From: Candidatus Portiera sp.
GTDB lineage: Bacteria; Pseudomonadota; Gammaproteobacteria; CBDBNL01; JAAOII01
DNA length: 5,909 nt
NCBI GenBank assembly: GCA_015163845.1
Contig: JAAOII010000117.1
Location: 1-5,909 of the forward strand
Direction: 5' to 3'
How positions within the stretch are numbered: the first letter of the stretch is position 1; the number at the start of each line of letters is the position of its first letter. Shown here one piece after another: positions 1 through 5,909 of this stretch. The notes beneath the pieces were generated by a model. The model ran no database searches and was not told the DNA's origin. It saw only the letters and a list, made by a program, of their open reading frames with translations. Both the position numbers and the translations under genes were made by a program.

Positions 1-257
1 TAGCATTACTGGCCCTAGACGATGCCCATAATGATCTTTACGACCATGCATTCATATTTAGTGGTGATGGTGACTTTGCCCCTCTAGCGAAACTAGTGCT
101 TAAGTTAGGTAAAAAAATTTCATTTGTTTTACCGCCTGGATCAAATACCAGCAGAATTATTAATAACTTTGACACAAGAATTATTAATGGTGGCCATATT
201 AAGGCAGCTCAGTTTGATCCAGGAGAGAATGCCCCAGATCCACAAGGCATTTATTAG
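1..257 (+). CDS. NYN-domain (LabA-like, PIN-fold) protein, C-terminal fragment
   Basis: This is the 3' part of a gene that starts left of the window. The frame whose first whole codon is at base 3 gives 84 residues and ends with TAG at 255-257. The fragment begins ALLALDDAHNDLYDHAFIFS and continues with SGDGDFAPLAKLVLKLGKKI. This matches the second half of a NYN (DUF88, LabA-like) domain: a helix, then a strand ending in the acidic S-G-D-x-D-F motif (visible residues 20-25), then a helix and the 'GK-x-I/V' strand. NYN domains have a PIN-like nuclease fold in which clustered aspartates bind a metal, and several members act on RNA. Activity and substrate of this one are not shown. The domain is followed by a short tail rich in Gly, Pro and Asp with no second domain visible. 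The N-terminal acidic residues of the active site would lie outside the window. The gene converges on glpD with a 52-base gap. Confidence 0.8.
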   Translation, partial: ALLALDDAHNDLYDHAFIFSGDGDFAPLAKLVLKLGKKISFVLPPGSNTSRIINNFDTRIINGGHIKAAQFDPGENAPDPQGIY

Positions 258-272
258 TTATTAGGCAGCAAT

Positions 273-302
273 TATAGTAATGCCGGGCCTAAGATTACTA
301 TA
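273..302. terminator. Inverted repeat between convergent genes, possible bidirectional terminator
   Basis: Bases 273-281 (TATAGTAAT) and 294-302 (ATTACTATA) are perfect 9-base inverted complements around a 12-base G+C-rich loop. They lie in the 52-base gap between two converging genes. A second, mutually exclusive pairing exists: TTAGGC (261-266) with GCCTAA (287-292). The position suits a terminator serving both strands. However, the 9-base stem is A/T-rich and no T-tract follows on either strand, so this is not a canonical intrinsic terminator. Confidence 0.3.
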
Positions 303-309
303 TAGGATG

Positions 310-1797
310 TTATTGGGGCAAATACTGCTTAACTGATTCTTGAAAGGAACTCAACTCGGAACTAATCCATTGTGAGTCCTTGCCCATTATTTGTGCCATA
401 ATTCTAGCAACATCATCGGCACAAGCAACAGCGGCCTTAGCATCCAGAAACAGTGCACGAGTTCGCCTAGCTAATAGATCTTCTAGGTTAACTACCATTT
501 CATGTTTGACGGCTCTTTCTATTTGCTTTATTCTATAGGGAAGGTTTGGATGAATGAATTGTGAACTATCATCTTCTAAGGCACCCTGTGAAAAATCATT
601 CAATATAGATTGATGCGACTTATTAGTATCTTTGCCCCACGCTTGATTAACCGCATCTACTGCGGCACACCTGTAGGTAGTCCATTTGCCTCCTAATACA
701 CTTATTAGCCCCGAGGAGCTGCGAATAATCTTGTGAGTGCGGCTAAGCTCCTTACTTGATACACTGCCTGATATCAACGCTCTTTGACCAGCAAAGGAAC
801 TCAATATATCCCCTTTCTGTAGCTTGTGCTGAAAATACGACTGACTATTCTCTAGAATAAAGTCAATTTCATCTTGTTGGGGTTTTGGTTGCCAAGAGGC
901 CTTCTGCATTTGAATATCCGTAGTGCCCATCAGAATGCGTCCATGCCAAGGCAAACAGAACATTAGGCGACCATCCTCAGTTTGGGGAATAAGCATTCCT
1001 TTGGTTGCTGGGAATACTTCAGCAGGTAATACTATGTGGCTACCCTGACTAATAACTTGTTTATGGGACTCTTGCGGTTGATCCAAGTTAATTATTGTAT
1101 CTGTGAAAGTTCCGGCAGCATTTATAATCTTTTTCGCTTTTATCTCATAGCTAGTTGCGGTTTCCTTGTCGGTAGCTATTACACCAATCAATTTATCTTG
1201 ACCAGATTTACTCTTTGTCTTCATCAATGAATCTACTGGCATATAGTTAGCAACTGTGGCACCCATGGCAGAAGATGCATGAGCTAAGCCAATAGCTAAA
1301 CGAGCATCATCAAACAACCCATCGCTATATTCCACTCCACCTTTTATTCCTTCTGTTGCCAGTCCTGGCAAACTATCCTTTATTTCCTGCAAATTTAGTA
1401 GTTTACTGGACTGGCAATTATCTCTACCAGCTAATAGATCATAGAAGAACAACCCAATAGAATAAGTGACTAGTTCTTGTCGCTTGTATAGAGGAATTAT
1501 GATGCGCTGTTCTTTAACCCAGTTGGACGCGTGGCGTAACAAATGACCACGTTCTTTAAGGGATTGACGAACCATGGCTATATCAAGTTGTCTCAAATAG
1601 CGGAGACCTCCATGGATCATTTTGCTGCTACGACTAGAAGTGCCAGAGGCAAAGTCATTCGCCTCAAGTAAAAGTGTTTTATATCCTCGTTGTGCACTCT
1701 CCATAGCACAACCCAATCCCATAGCTCCTCCCCCTATGACAACTAGATCCCAATCAATATCAGAGGATATTCTTTGTATACTTTTATCTCTATACAT
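310..1797 (-). CDS. glpD: Aerobic FAD-dependent glycerol-3-phosphate dehydrogenase
   Basis: GlpD oxidises sn-glycerol-3-phosphate to dihydroxyacetone phosphate and passes electrons through FAD to membrane quinones, acting as a peripheral enzyme on the inner face of the cytoplasmic membrane. The 495 residues are close to the roughly 500 usual for bacterial GlpD. The N-terminal FAD-binding Rossmann motif VVIGGGAMGLG is at residues 19-29. It is followed by SSRSSKMIHGGLRYL (54-68), which holds the substrate-binding Arg-Tyr pair (R66, Y67). Further family motifs are WHGRILMGTTD (284-294), FAGQRALIS (335-343) and the signature GGKWTTYR (369-376), followed by C-A-A. A C-terminal helical DAO-C domain covers about 405-495 (RRTRALFLD at 444-452). 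The ATG at 1795-1797 is the only reasonable start, because the next in-frame Met lies inside the FAD motif. No Shine-Dalgarno sequence precedes it closely. The gene follows nrdB by 42 bases on the same strand. Anaerobic GlpA is less likely, since there is no C-terminal BFD-like [2Fe-2S] domain and no glpB or glpC neighbour. Confidence 0.95.
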   Translation of the reverse strand: MYRDKSIQRISSDIDWDLVVIGGGAMGLGCAMESAQRGYKTLLLEANDFASGTSSRSSKMIHGGLRYLRQLDIAMVRQSLKERGHLLRHASNWVKEQRIIIPLYKRQELVTYSIGLFFYDLLAGRDNCQSSKLLNLQEIKDSLPGLATEGIKGGVEYSDGLFDDARLAIGLAHASSAMGATVANYMPVDSLMKTKSKSGQDKLIGVIATDKETATSYEIKAKKIINAAGTFTDTIINLDQPQESHKQVISQGSHIVLPAEVFPATKGMLIPQTEDGRLMFCLPWHGRILMGTTDIQMQKASWQPKPQQDEIDFILENSQSYFQHKLQKGDILSSFAGQRALISGSVSSKELSRTHKIIRSSSGLISVLGGKWTTYRCAAVDAVNQAWGKDTNKSHQSILNDFSQGALEDDSSQFIHPNLPYRIKQIERAVKHEMVVNLEDLLARRTRALFLDAKAAVACADDVARIMAQIMGKDSQWISSELSSFQESVKQYLPQ

Positions 1798-1833
1798 GGA
1801 GATTTATACATGGAGAGCTACCCCCATGGAGAG
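1791..1833 (-). repeat. Three tandem CTCCATG repeats at the glpD start
   Basis: Read on the minus strand, CTCCATG occurs three times in about 40 bases, the last copy holding the glpD start codon. In plus-strand coordinates the copies are 1825-1833 (CATGGAGAG), 1809-1817 (CATGGAGAG) and 1795-1801 (CATGGAG). The last two share an exact 12-base direct repeat, TATACATGGAGA, at 1791-1802 and 1805-1816, with a 14-base period. The first ATG (1825-1827) opens a 7-codon frame, MGVALHV, stopping at 1804-1806, six bases before glpD. The second ATG (1809-1811) opens a 22-codon frame ending at 1743, out of frame with glpD. Whether either is translated is unknown. Confidence 0.75.
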
Positions 1834-1848
1834 TTCTTATTACTCTCC
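1828..1848 (-). promoter_or_regulatory. Hairpin spanning the nrdB stop codon
   Basis: On the minus strand GGAGAGT (1842-1848) is followed by a 7-base loop (1835-1841) and ACTCTCC (1828-1834), a perfect 7-base-pair stem. The nrdB TAA (1840-1842) sits at the stem/loop edge. The G-rich arm could instead pair with the CTCTCC of the next repeat (1812-1817), so two alternative folds are possible. There is no T-tract, so a role in partial termination, RNA processing or control of glpD translation is inference only. Confidence 0.4.
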
Positions 1849-3003
1849 CCAATCAAGAGCCCCACCCGTCTGATAGTCAGTAACTCTGGTCTCGAAAAAA
1901 TTCTTTTCTTTGCCAAGGTCTACCACTTCAGACATCCATGGGAATGGGTTTGTTATATTCGGAAATTCTTCTGCTATTCCTAGTTGATTTAATCTTCTGT
2001 TAGCTATATACTTCATATATTCATCAACCATAGGAGCAGTTATACCTAGCAACCCGCGTGGCATAGTATCATAAGCATAGGCAACCTCTAATTCCAGTGC
2101 TTCATGAATCATCTGTATAATTTCTTTCTCAAAGCTATCAGTCCACAATGTGGGATTTTCTATTCTTATTTGATTTACCGCATCTATGCCGAAATTAAAA
2201 TGTAACGACTCGTCGCGCATTATATATTGATATTGCTCGGCAATACCCGTCATTTTATTGCGTCTTCCCATGGAGAGAACTTGGGCAAATCCAGTATAAA
2301 ACCATAAGGACTCCATACATACATACAAAGCTATCATGTTCTTAACAAATAATCTATTATTCTCCATAGAGCCAGTATGGAATTCAGGGTCATCTAATTG
2401 CTGGGTGTGCTTCAATGCCCAAGAGGCCTTGTCATGCACACTGGGAATTTCACGATACAGATTGAATATCTCACCTTCATCTAAACCTAAACTCTGAACT
2501 ATATACTGGAAACAATGGGTATGAATTGCCTCTTCAAATGCTTGGCGAAGTAGATATTGGCGACATTCGGGATTGGATAGATGTTTATAAATCGCGAATA
2601 TTATATTATTTGCCACTAAGGATTCACTTGAAGCGAAGAACCCCAAATTACGTTTGAGCATTAACCTTTCATCTTCTGTCAATTCTGTTGGGTGCTTCCA
2701 AGTATAGATATCTTTACTCATTGAGATCTCAGTAGGCATCCAATGATTGGCACAACCGTCAACATACCTTTGCCAAGCCCATTCATATTTAATTGGAACT
2801 AACTGATTAACATCGGCACGCGAATTAATCATAGATTTATCATCCACTCTTACTCTTCCTGCACCTTGCTCTATTTTTTCTAGTCCGCTAGAGTTTTTAC
2901 TAGTAGTATTCTCCTTTTCCTTGGTCTGGAGCATACCCTTTGAAGAGCTATCTACTGAATCATCCATTCCCATAAAAATATCTCGTCTTTGTATATTGTC
3001 CAT
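1840..3003 (-). CDS. nrdB: Ribonucleotide reductase small subunit R2, subclass Ic type (Phe at radical site)
   Basis: This is the radical-generating subunit of class I ribonucleotide reductase, partner of the NrdA encoded upstream. A ferritin-like helical domain spans about residues 70-345. The metal ligands are all visible: E127 (in ASSESLVANN), E158 and H161 (FEEAIHTHCF), E231 (CMESLWFY), and E265 and H268 (RDESLHFNFG). The tyrosyl-radical position, seven residues after E158, is F165 (codon TTC, 2509-2511), and the first ligand is Glu instead of the usual Asp. Both are hallmarks of subclass Ic, known from Chlamydia trachomatis, which uses a Mn(IV)/Fe(III) centre. As I recall the Chlamydia numbering (E89, E120, H123, F127, E193, E227, H230), every ligand is offset by 38. 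Its Y222 then falls on Y260. W88 (NHWMP) and Y377 near the C-terminus are candidate radical-transfer residues. At 387 residues it has an N-terminal extension of about 70 polar residues. Met11 or Met13 are alternative starts. The gene follows nrdA by 27 bases. Confidence 0.96.
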   Translation of the reverse strand: MDNIQRRDIFMGMDDSVDSSSKGMLQTKEKENTTSKNSSGLEKIEQGAGRVRVDDKSMINSRADVNQLVPIKYEWAWQRYVDGCANHWMPTEISMSKDIYTWKHPTELTEDERLMLKRNLGFFASSESLVANNIIFAIYKHLSNPECRQYLLRQAFEEAIHTHCFQYIVQSLGLDEGEIFNLYREIPSVHDKASWALKHTQQLDDPEFHTGSMENNRLFVKNMIALYVCMESLWFYTGFAQVLSMGRRNKMTGIAEQYQYIMRDESLHFNFGIDAVNQIRIENPTLWTDSFEKEIIQMIHEALELEVAYAYDTMPRGLLGITAPMVDEYMKYIANRRLNQLGIAEEFPNITNPFPWMSEVVDLGKEKNFFETRVTDYQTGGALDWGE

Positions 3004-3011
3004 AGTAACTA

Positions 3012-3017
3012 CTTTCT
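3012..3017 (-). promoter_or_regulatory. Weak ribosome binding site of nrdB
   Basis: On the minus strand AGAAAG lies 8 bases before the ATG at 3001-3003, inside the 27-base nrdA/nrdB gap. It is a weak purine-rich match that modestly supports the long start. A GACGAGAT stretch before Met11 is a comparably weak competitor, so the start is not settled by this site. Confidence 0.35.
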
Positions 3018-3030
3018 AGATGAAATCTAA

Positions 3031-5909
3031 TTACTGACAACTCTCGCACTCTGGATCATCTAAAGAGCAAGAAGCATTTTCATTTATTGTGAAGTCCCCA
3101 TCTACTTTTATATTGGTAGTAGTGTCTTGGTCATTGACTGCATTAGTCCTAACATCTTGCAATGATACAGCTGATTCCTTCAGTTTTCCAATATCAACGT
3201 TATTTAATCTACCTCTATCAATCGTTGATTTTTCTGCCTTAGTTGCTGAACGAGAACGCAAATAATAGGTTGTTTTGACACCTGAAACCCAAGCAAACTT
3301 ATACATCTCGTCTAACTTCATACCACTTGGTTTATCAATGTATAAATTAAGTGATTGTGCTTGGTCTATCCATTTTTGGCGCCTTGCTGCCAATTTGATA
3401 AGCCACTTAGGATCGATTTCAAATGCAGTTGCATAAAGATCTTTAAGATCCTGAGGAATTCTTCCTATTTCAGATAAACCACCTTCATAATACTTCAAGT
3501 CATTAATCATCACATTGTCCCAGGCCTTGATCTTCTTCAGGTCTTTAGCTAAGTATTCGTTCACGCAAGTGAATTCCCCTGATAAATTGGACTTAACATA
3601 TAAATTCTGGAAGGTGGGTTCTATGGATGCCACTACGCCAGTGATATTAGCTATAGTTGCCGTAGGAGCGATTGCTAATACATTAGAGTTACGCATTTTT
3701 TGTTTGGCGATCTTATTGCGCAAACTGTCCCAATCAAGCGTAGATTCCATATTTAAATCAATATACTCTTTGCCGCGTGCCTCTTCGAGAATTTTCAAAG
3801 AATCTATAGGCAATATACCTTGTGACCATAAAGAGCCCTCATAACTTGGGTAGGCACCTCTTTCTGCTGCTAAATCACTAGAGGCCTCAATAGCATAATA
3901 GCTAATATGCTCCATTAATTGATCCGAAAACTCAACTGCTTCATCAGATGCTAAAGGTATTCTCTTCATATAGAGGACATCTTGAAAACCCATGATCCCT
4001 AAACCTATAGGACGATGCTTGAAATTTGAATCACGTGCTTCGCGCACTGGGTAATAGTTGATGTCTATAACATTATCCAACATTCTTATTGCAGTTCTAA
4101 CCTTGTCTCTTAGTTTGTCCTTATCTAATTCACCTTTAGCATCGAAATAGCGAGTTAGATTAATTGAACCAAGATTACAAACAGCTATCTCGTCTGCACT
4201 AGTGTTCAGGGTAATTTCAGTGCATAAATTGGACGAGTGAATAACTCCGCAGTGCTGCTGTGGTGAACGCAGGTTACATACATCTTTAAAGGTAATCCAA
4301 GGATGTCCTGTTTCAAAAAGCATTGATAGCATCTTGCGCCATAATACCTTGGCAGATATTTGTTTAAATGTGGTGAGTTGCCCTTCTTCCACCATCTTCT
4401 CATAAGCACAATATTTTTCTTCAAATTCTTTACCATAAGAGTCATGTAAATCTAATACGTCTGATGGAGAGAATAAAGTCCACTGACCATCTTCCATAAC
4501 CCTTTTCATAAACAAATCAGGAACCCAATTGGCTGTATTCATATCATGAGTGCGTCTGCGATCGTCGCCTGTATTTTTGCGCAACTCAAGAAACTCTTCT
4601 ATATCCAAGTGCCAGGACTCGAGATAAGAACACAAAGCACCCTTTCTTTTTCCGCCCTGATTAACTGCTATAGCTGTATCATTAGCAACTTTCAAAAATG
4701 GAACAACTCCTTGGGATCTACCATTAGTGCCCTTGATATAGGCACCCATTGCTCGGACAGGAGTCCAGTCATTACCAAGCCCACCTGCCCACTTCGACAG
4801 CATGGCATTATCGCCCATTGATTTATATATGCCTGATAAGTCATCAGCAATAGTAGTCAAGTAGCAAGAAGACATTTGCGAATGAATGGTTCCTGAATTA
4901 AATAAAGTCGGAGTAGAAGACATATAATTAAACTCGGACAATTGATTATAGAACTCCAAGGTCTTACTTTCTCTCTCTGGTTCATTAATAGATAAACCCA
5001 TGGCTACTCGCATAAAGAATACCTGTGGTAATTCAAATCTAACATCATCTTTATGCAGAAAATAACGATCATACAAGGTTTGTAGACCAAGATAAGTAAA
5101 TTGATTATCTCGCTCAGGCATAATTGCCTTAGCCAATTCTTCTAATTTAAACTCCAATAATTTACTATCCAATAACCCTTCTTTGCAGCCGAACTTAATG
5201 GAGGCAATAAAAGCTGCTTGATAACTCTCAGAAGCATTAGATTGGTCTGTGGTTATAGATAGAAGCTGTAACGCCTTATTGGTGAGCTTATCCAAGAGCA
5301 ATCTTGCCGTTACATAAGCATATTGTGGTTCACGTTCAATAAAAGTCCGTGAAGACATTATCATTGCCTCAGTAACATCATCTATGAAAATGCCTGGGTA
5401 TATTGCCTTCAAACAATCCTCATATAAAGCATCTGACGATACTTCATTAACATCAGCACATGCTTTGACTATGCGATCTTTGATGAATGATTTGGGTAGT
5501 TTTCTTTGTTCCTGTCCTGCTGCACTTCTGTGCTTGCCATAACTAACTATGATAGAGTCATCGCTTTCTGTGGCTTTCTTTTTATTCTTGTTTTCTTTTG
5601 CTAATCTATCCTTCGTTCTTTCTTCACGATACAAAACATAGCTGCGGGCTACTTTGTGGGCACCGCTTCTCATCAATGATAACTCAACTAAATCTTGGAT
5701 ATCTTCAATATGAATAGTGCTTGAACCTAAACTTGGTCCTCTACGCCGATTAAGAATTTCTGTAATTGAAGCAGCTATTTGTTCTGATTGTTCACGCACT
5801 CTTGGTGAAGTGTTTACTTGCCCGCCTTCCACAGCAAGATATGCCCGAGATATTGCCAAGACGATTTTTTCTTCGTCATAACCTACTACTCCACCGGTTC
5901 GCTTAATAA
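3031..5909 (-). CDS. nrdA: Class I ribonucleoside-diphosphate reductase large subunit, 5' partial
   Basis: NrdA reduces ribonucleoside diphosphates to deoxyribonucleotides in the cytoplasm, using a radical sent from NrdB. The frame is open to the right edge and gives 958 visible residues. The TTG at 5857-5859 is internal, because IKRTGGVVGYDEEKIV is encoded upstream of it (5860-5907) and is the nucleotide-binding start of an ATP-cone. Numbering from that TTG codon as 1: the ATP-cone runs to about 85 (VARSYVLYREER), then a Lys-rich linker (about 85-100). A degenerate second cone-like region covers about 102-190, and the catalytic ten-stranded barrel about 250-870. Active-site residues are C332 (SSCYL), N544, C546 and E548 (SSNLCTE), C561 (AVCNLGS) and Y865-Y866 (TTYYLRS). 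A variable tail of about 50 residues ends in the redox pair C938/C941 (PECESCQ). The protein recalls the NrdA of Pseudomonas and Chlamydia. The N-terminal ATP-cone predicts dATP inhibition and ATP activation. Promoter and any NrdR boxes lie outside the window. Confidence 0.97.
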   Translation of the reverse strand, partial: IKRTGGVVGYDEEKIVLAISRAYLAVEGGQVNTSPRVREQSEQIAASITEILNRRRGPSLGSSTIHIEDIQDLVELSLMRSGAHKVARSYVLYREERTKDRLAKENKNKKKATESDDSIIVSYGKHRSAAGQEQRKLPKSFIKDRIVKACADVNEVSSDALYEDCLKAIYPGIFIDDVTEAMIMSSRTFIEREPQYAYVTARLLLDKLTNKALQLLSITTDQSNASESYQAAFIASIKFGCKEGLLDSKLLEFKLEELAKAIMPERDNQFTYLGLQTLYDRYFLHKDDVRFELPQVFFMRVAMGLSINEPERESKTLEFYNQLSEFNYMSSTPTLFNSGTIHSQMSSCYLTTIADDLSGIYKSMGDNAMLSKWAGGLGNDWTPVRAMGAYIKGTNGRSQGVVPFLKVANDTAIAVNQGGKRKGALCSYLESWHLDIEEFLELRKNTGDDRRRTHDMNTANWVPDLFMKRVMEDGQWTLFSPSDVLDLHDSYGKEFEEKYCAYEKMVEEGQLTTFKQISAKVLWRKMLSMLFETGHPWITFKDVCNLRSPQQHCGVIHSSNLCTEITLNTSADEIAVCNLGSINLTRYFDAKGELDKDKLRDKVRTAIRMLDNVIDINYYPVREARDSNFKHRPIGLGIMGFQDVLYMKRIPLASDEAVEFSDQLMEHISYYAIEASSDLAAERGAYPSYEGSLWSQGILPIDSLKILEEARGKEYIDLNMESTLDWDSLRNKIAKQKMRNSNVLAIAPTATIANITGVVASIEPTFQNLYVKSNLSGEFTCVNEYLAKDLKKIKAWDNVMINDLKYYEGGLSEIGRIPQDLKDLYATAFEIDPKWLIKLAARRQKWIDQAQSLNLYIDKPSGMKLDEMYKFAWVSGVKTTYYLRSRSATKAEKSTIDRGRLNNVDIGKLKESAVSLQDVRTNAVNDQDTTTNIKVDGDFTINENASCSLDDPECESCQ

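Noticed and set aside
1036..1230. Plus-strand open frames antisense to glpD, nrdB and nrdA (also 1622-1873, 1774-1983, 3515-3844, 4546-4821)
   Set aside because: All are short, lack recognisable domains, and lie opposite well-conserved coding sequence.
1743..1811. 22-codon frame starting in the second CTCCATG repeat as a gene
   Set aside because: It overlaps the glpD start out of frame, has only a weak G-run upstream, and resembles nothing recognisable; noted only as part of the repeat region.
2311..2328. Short CATA-type tandem repeat in nrdB
   Set aside because: It is explained by the codons of the conserved helix holding VCMESLW, and is too short to be a meaningful repeat array.
2509..2511. 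Loss of the radical Tyr as a sign of a dead gene
   Set aside because: The frame is intact, all six metal ligands are kept, and the Asp-to-Glu change co-occurs as in the active Chlamydia-type enzymes.
1840..3003. R2-like ligand-binding oxidase (R2lox) instead of a true NrdB, because of the Mn/Fe-type residues
   Set aside because: The gene directly follows nrdA, and the protein keeps the R2-style C-terminal tail with a late Tyr (Y377). The core reads like NrdB throughout, which fits a working RNR subunit.
4206..4445. Minus-strand open frame inside nrdA
   Set aside because: It is out of frame with nrdA across the conserved active-site region (NLCTE) and has no family resemblance.
5857..5859. 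TTG at the right end as the nrdA start codon
   Set aside because: Conserved ATP-cone sequence is encoded in frame upstream of it to the window edge.

Overview
The window holds three complete or near-complete genes in a row on the minus strand, nrdA - nrdB - glpD. The 3' end of a convergent plus-strand gene for a NYN-domain protein lies at the left edge. The DNA is AT-rich (roughly 40% G+C by eye) and densely coding, with no mobile elements, CRISPR arrays, rRNA or tRNA genes. The NrdA resembles, from memory, the long ATP-cone-bearing enzymes of Pseudomonas and Chlamydia. Together with a GlpD of the respiratory type, this suggests an aerobic Gram-negative bacterium, probably a proteobacterium. 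The lineage is a guess without a search.

Layout from left to right: bases 1-257 are the C-terminal part of a NYN/LabA-like nuclease-fold protein (plus strand, start outside the window). Bases 258-309 are a short convergent spacer with overlapping inverted repeats. Bases 310-1797 are glpD, the FAD-dependent respiratory glycerol-3-phosphate dehydrogenase. Bases 1798-1839 are a spacer with tandem ATG-containing repeats; a hairpin over the nrdB stop codon reaches into it. Bases 1840-3003 are nrdB, the small (radical-generating) subunit of ribonucleotide reductase. Bases 3031-5909 are nrdA, the large catalytic subunit. Its reading frame runs off the right edge, and its N-terminus lies outside the window.

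NrdA and NrdB form a class I ribonucleotide reductase, which makes deoxyribonucleotides for DNA synthesis. NrdB carries the two hallmark replacements of the Chlamydia-type subclass Ic: Phe at the usual tyrosyl-radical position (F165) and Glu rather than Asp as the first metal ligand (E127). A Mn(IV)/Fe(III) cofactor is therefore predicted in place of a diiron-tyrosyl radical. All other metal ligands and the catalytic residues of NrdA are intact. glpD feeds electrons from glycerol-3-phosphate into the quinone pool. It has no obvious functional tie to nucleotide reduction but lies only 42 bases after nrdB and is probably co-transcribed with it.

I see no wholly new system here. The points most worth a second look are the subclass Ic signature and the odd, SD-poor, repeat-rich nrdB/glpD junction.
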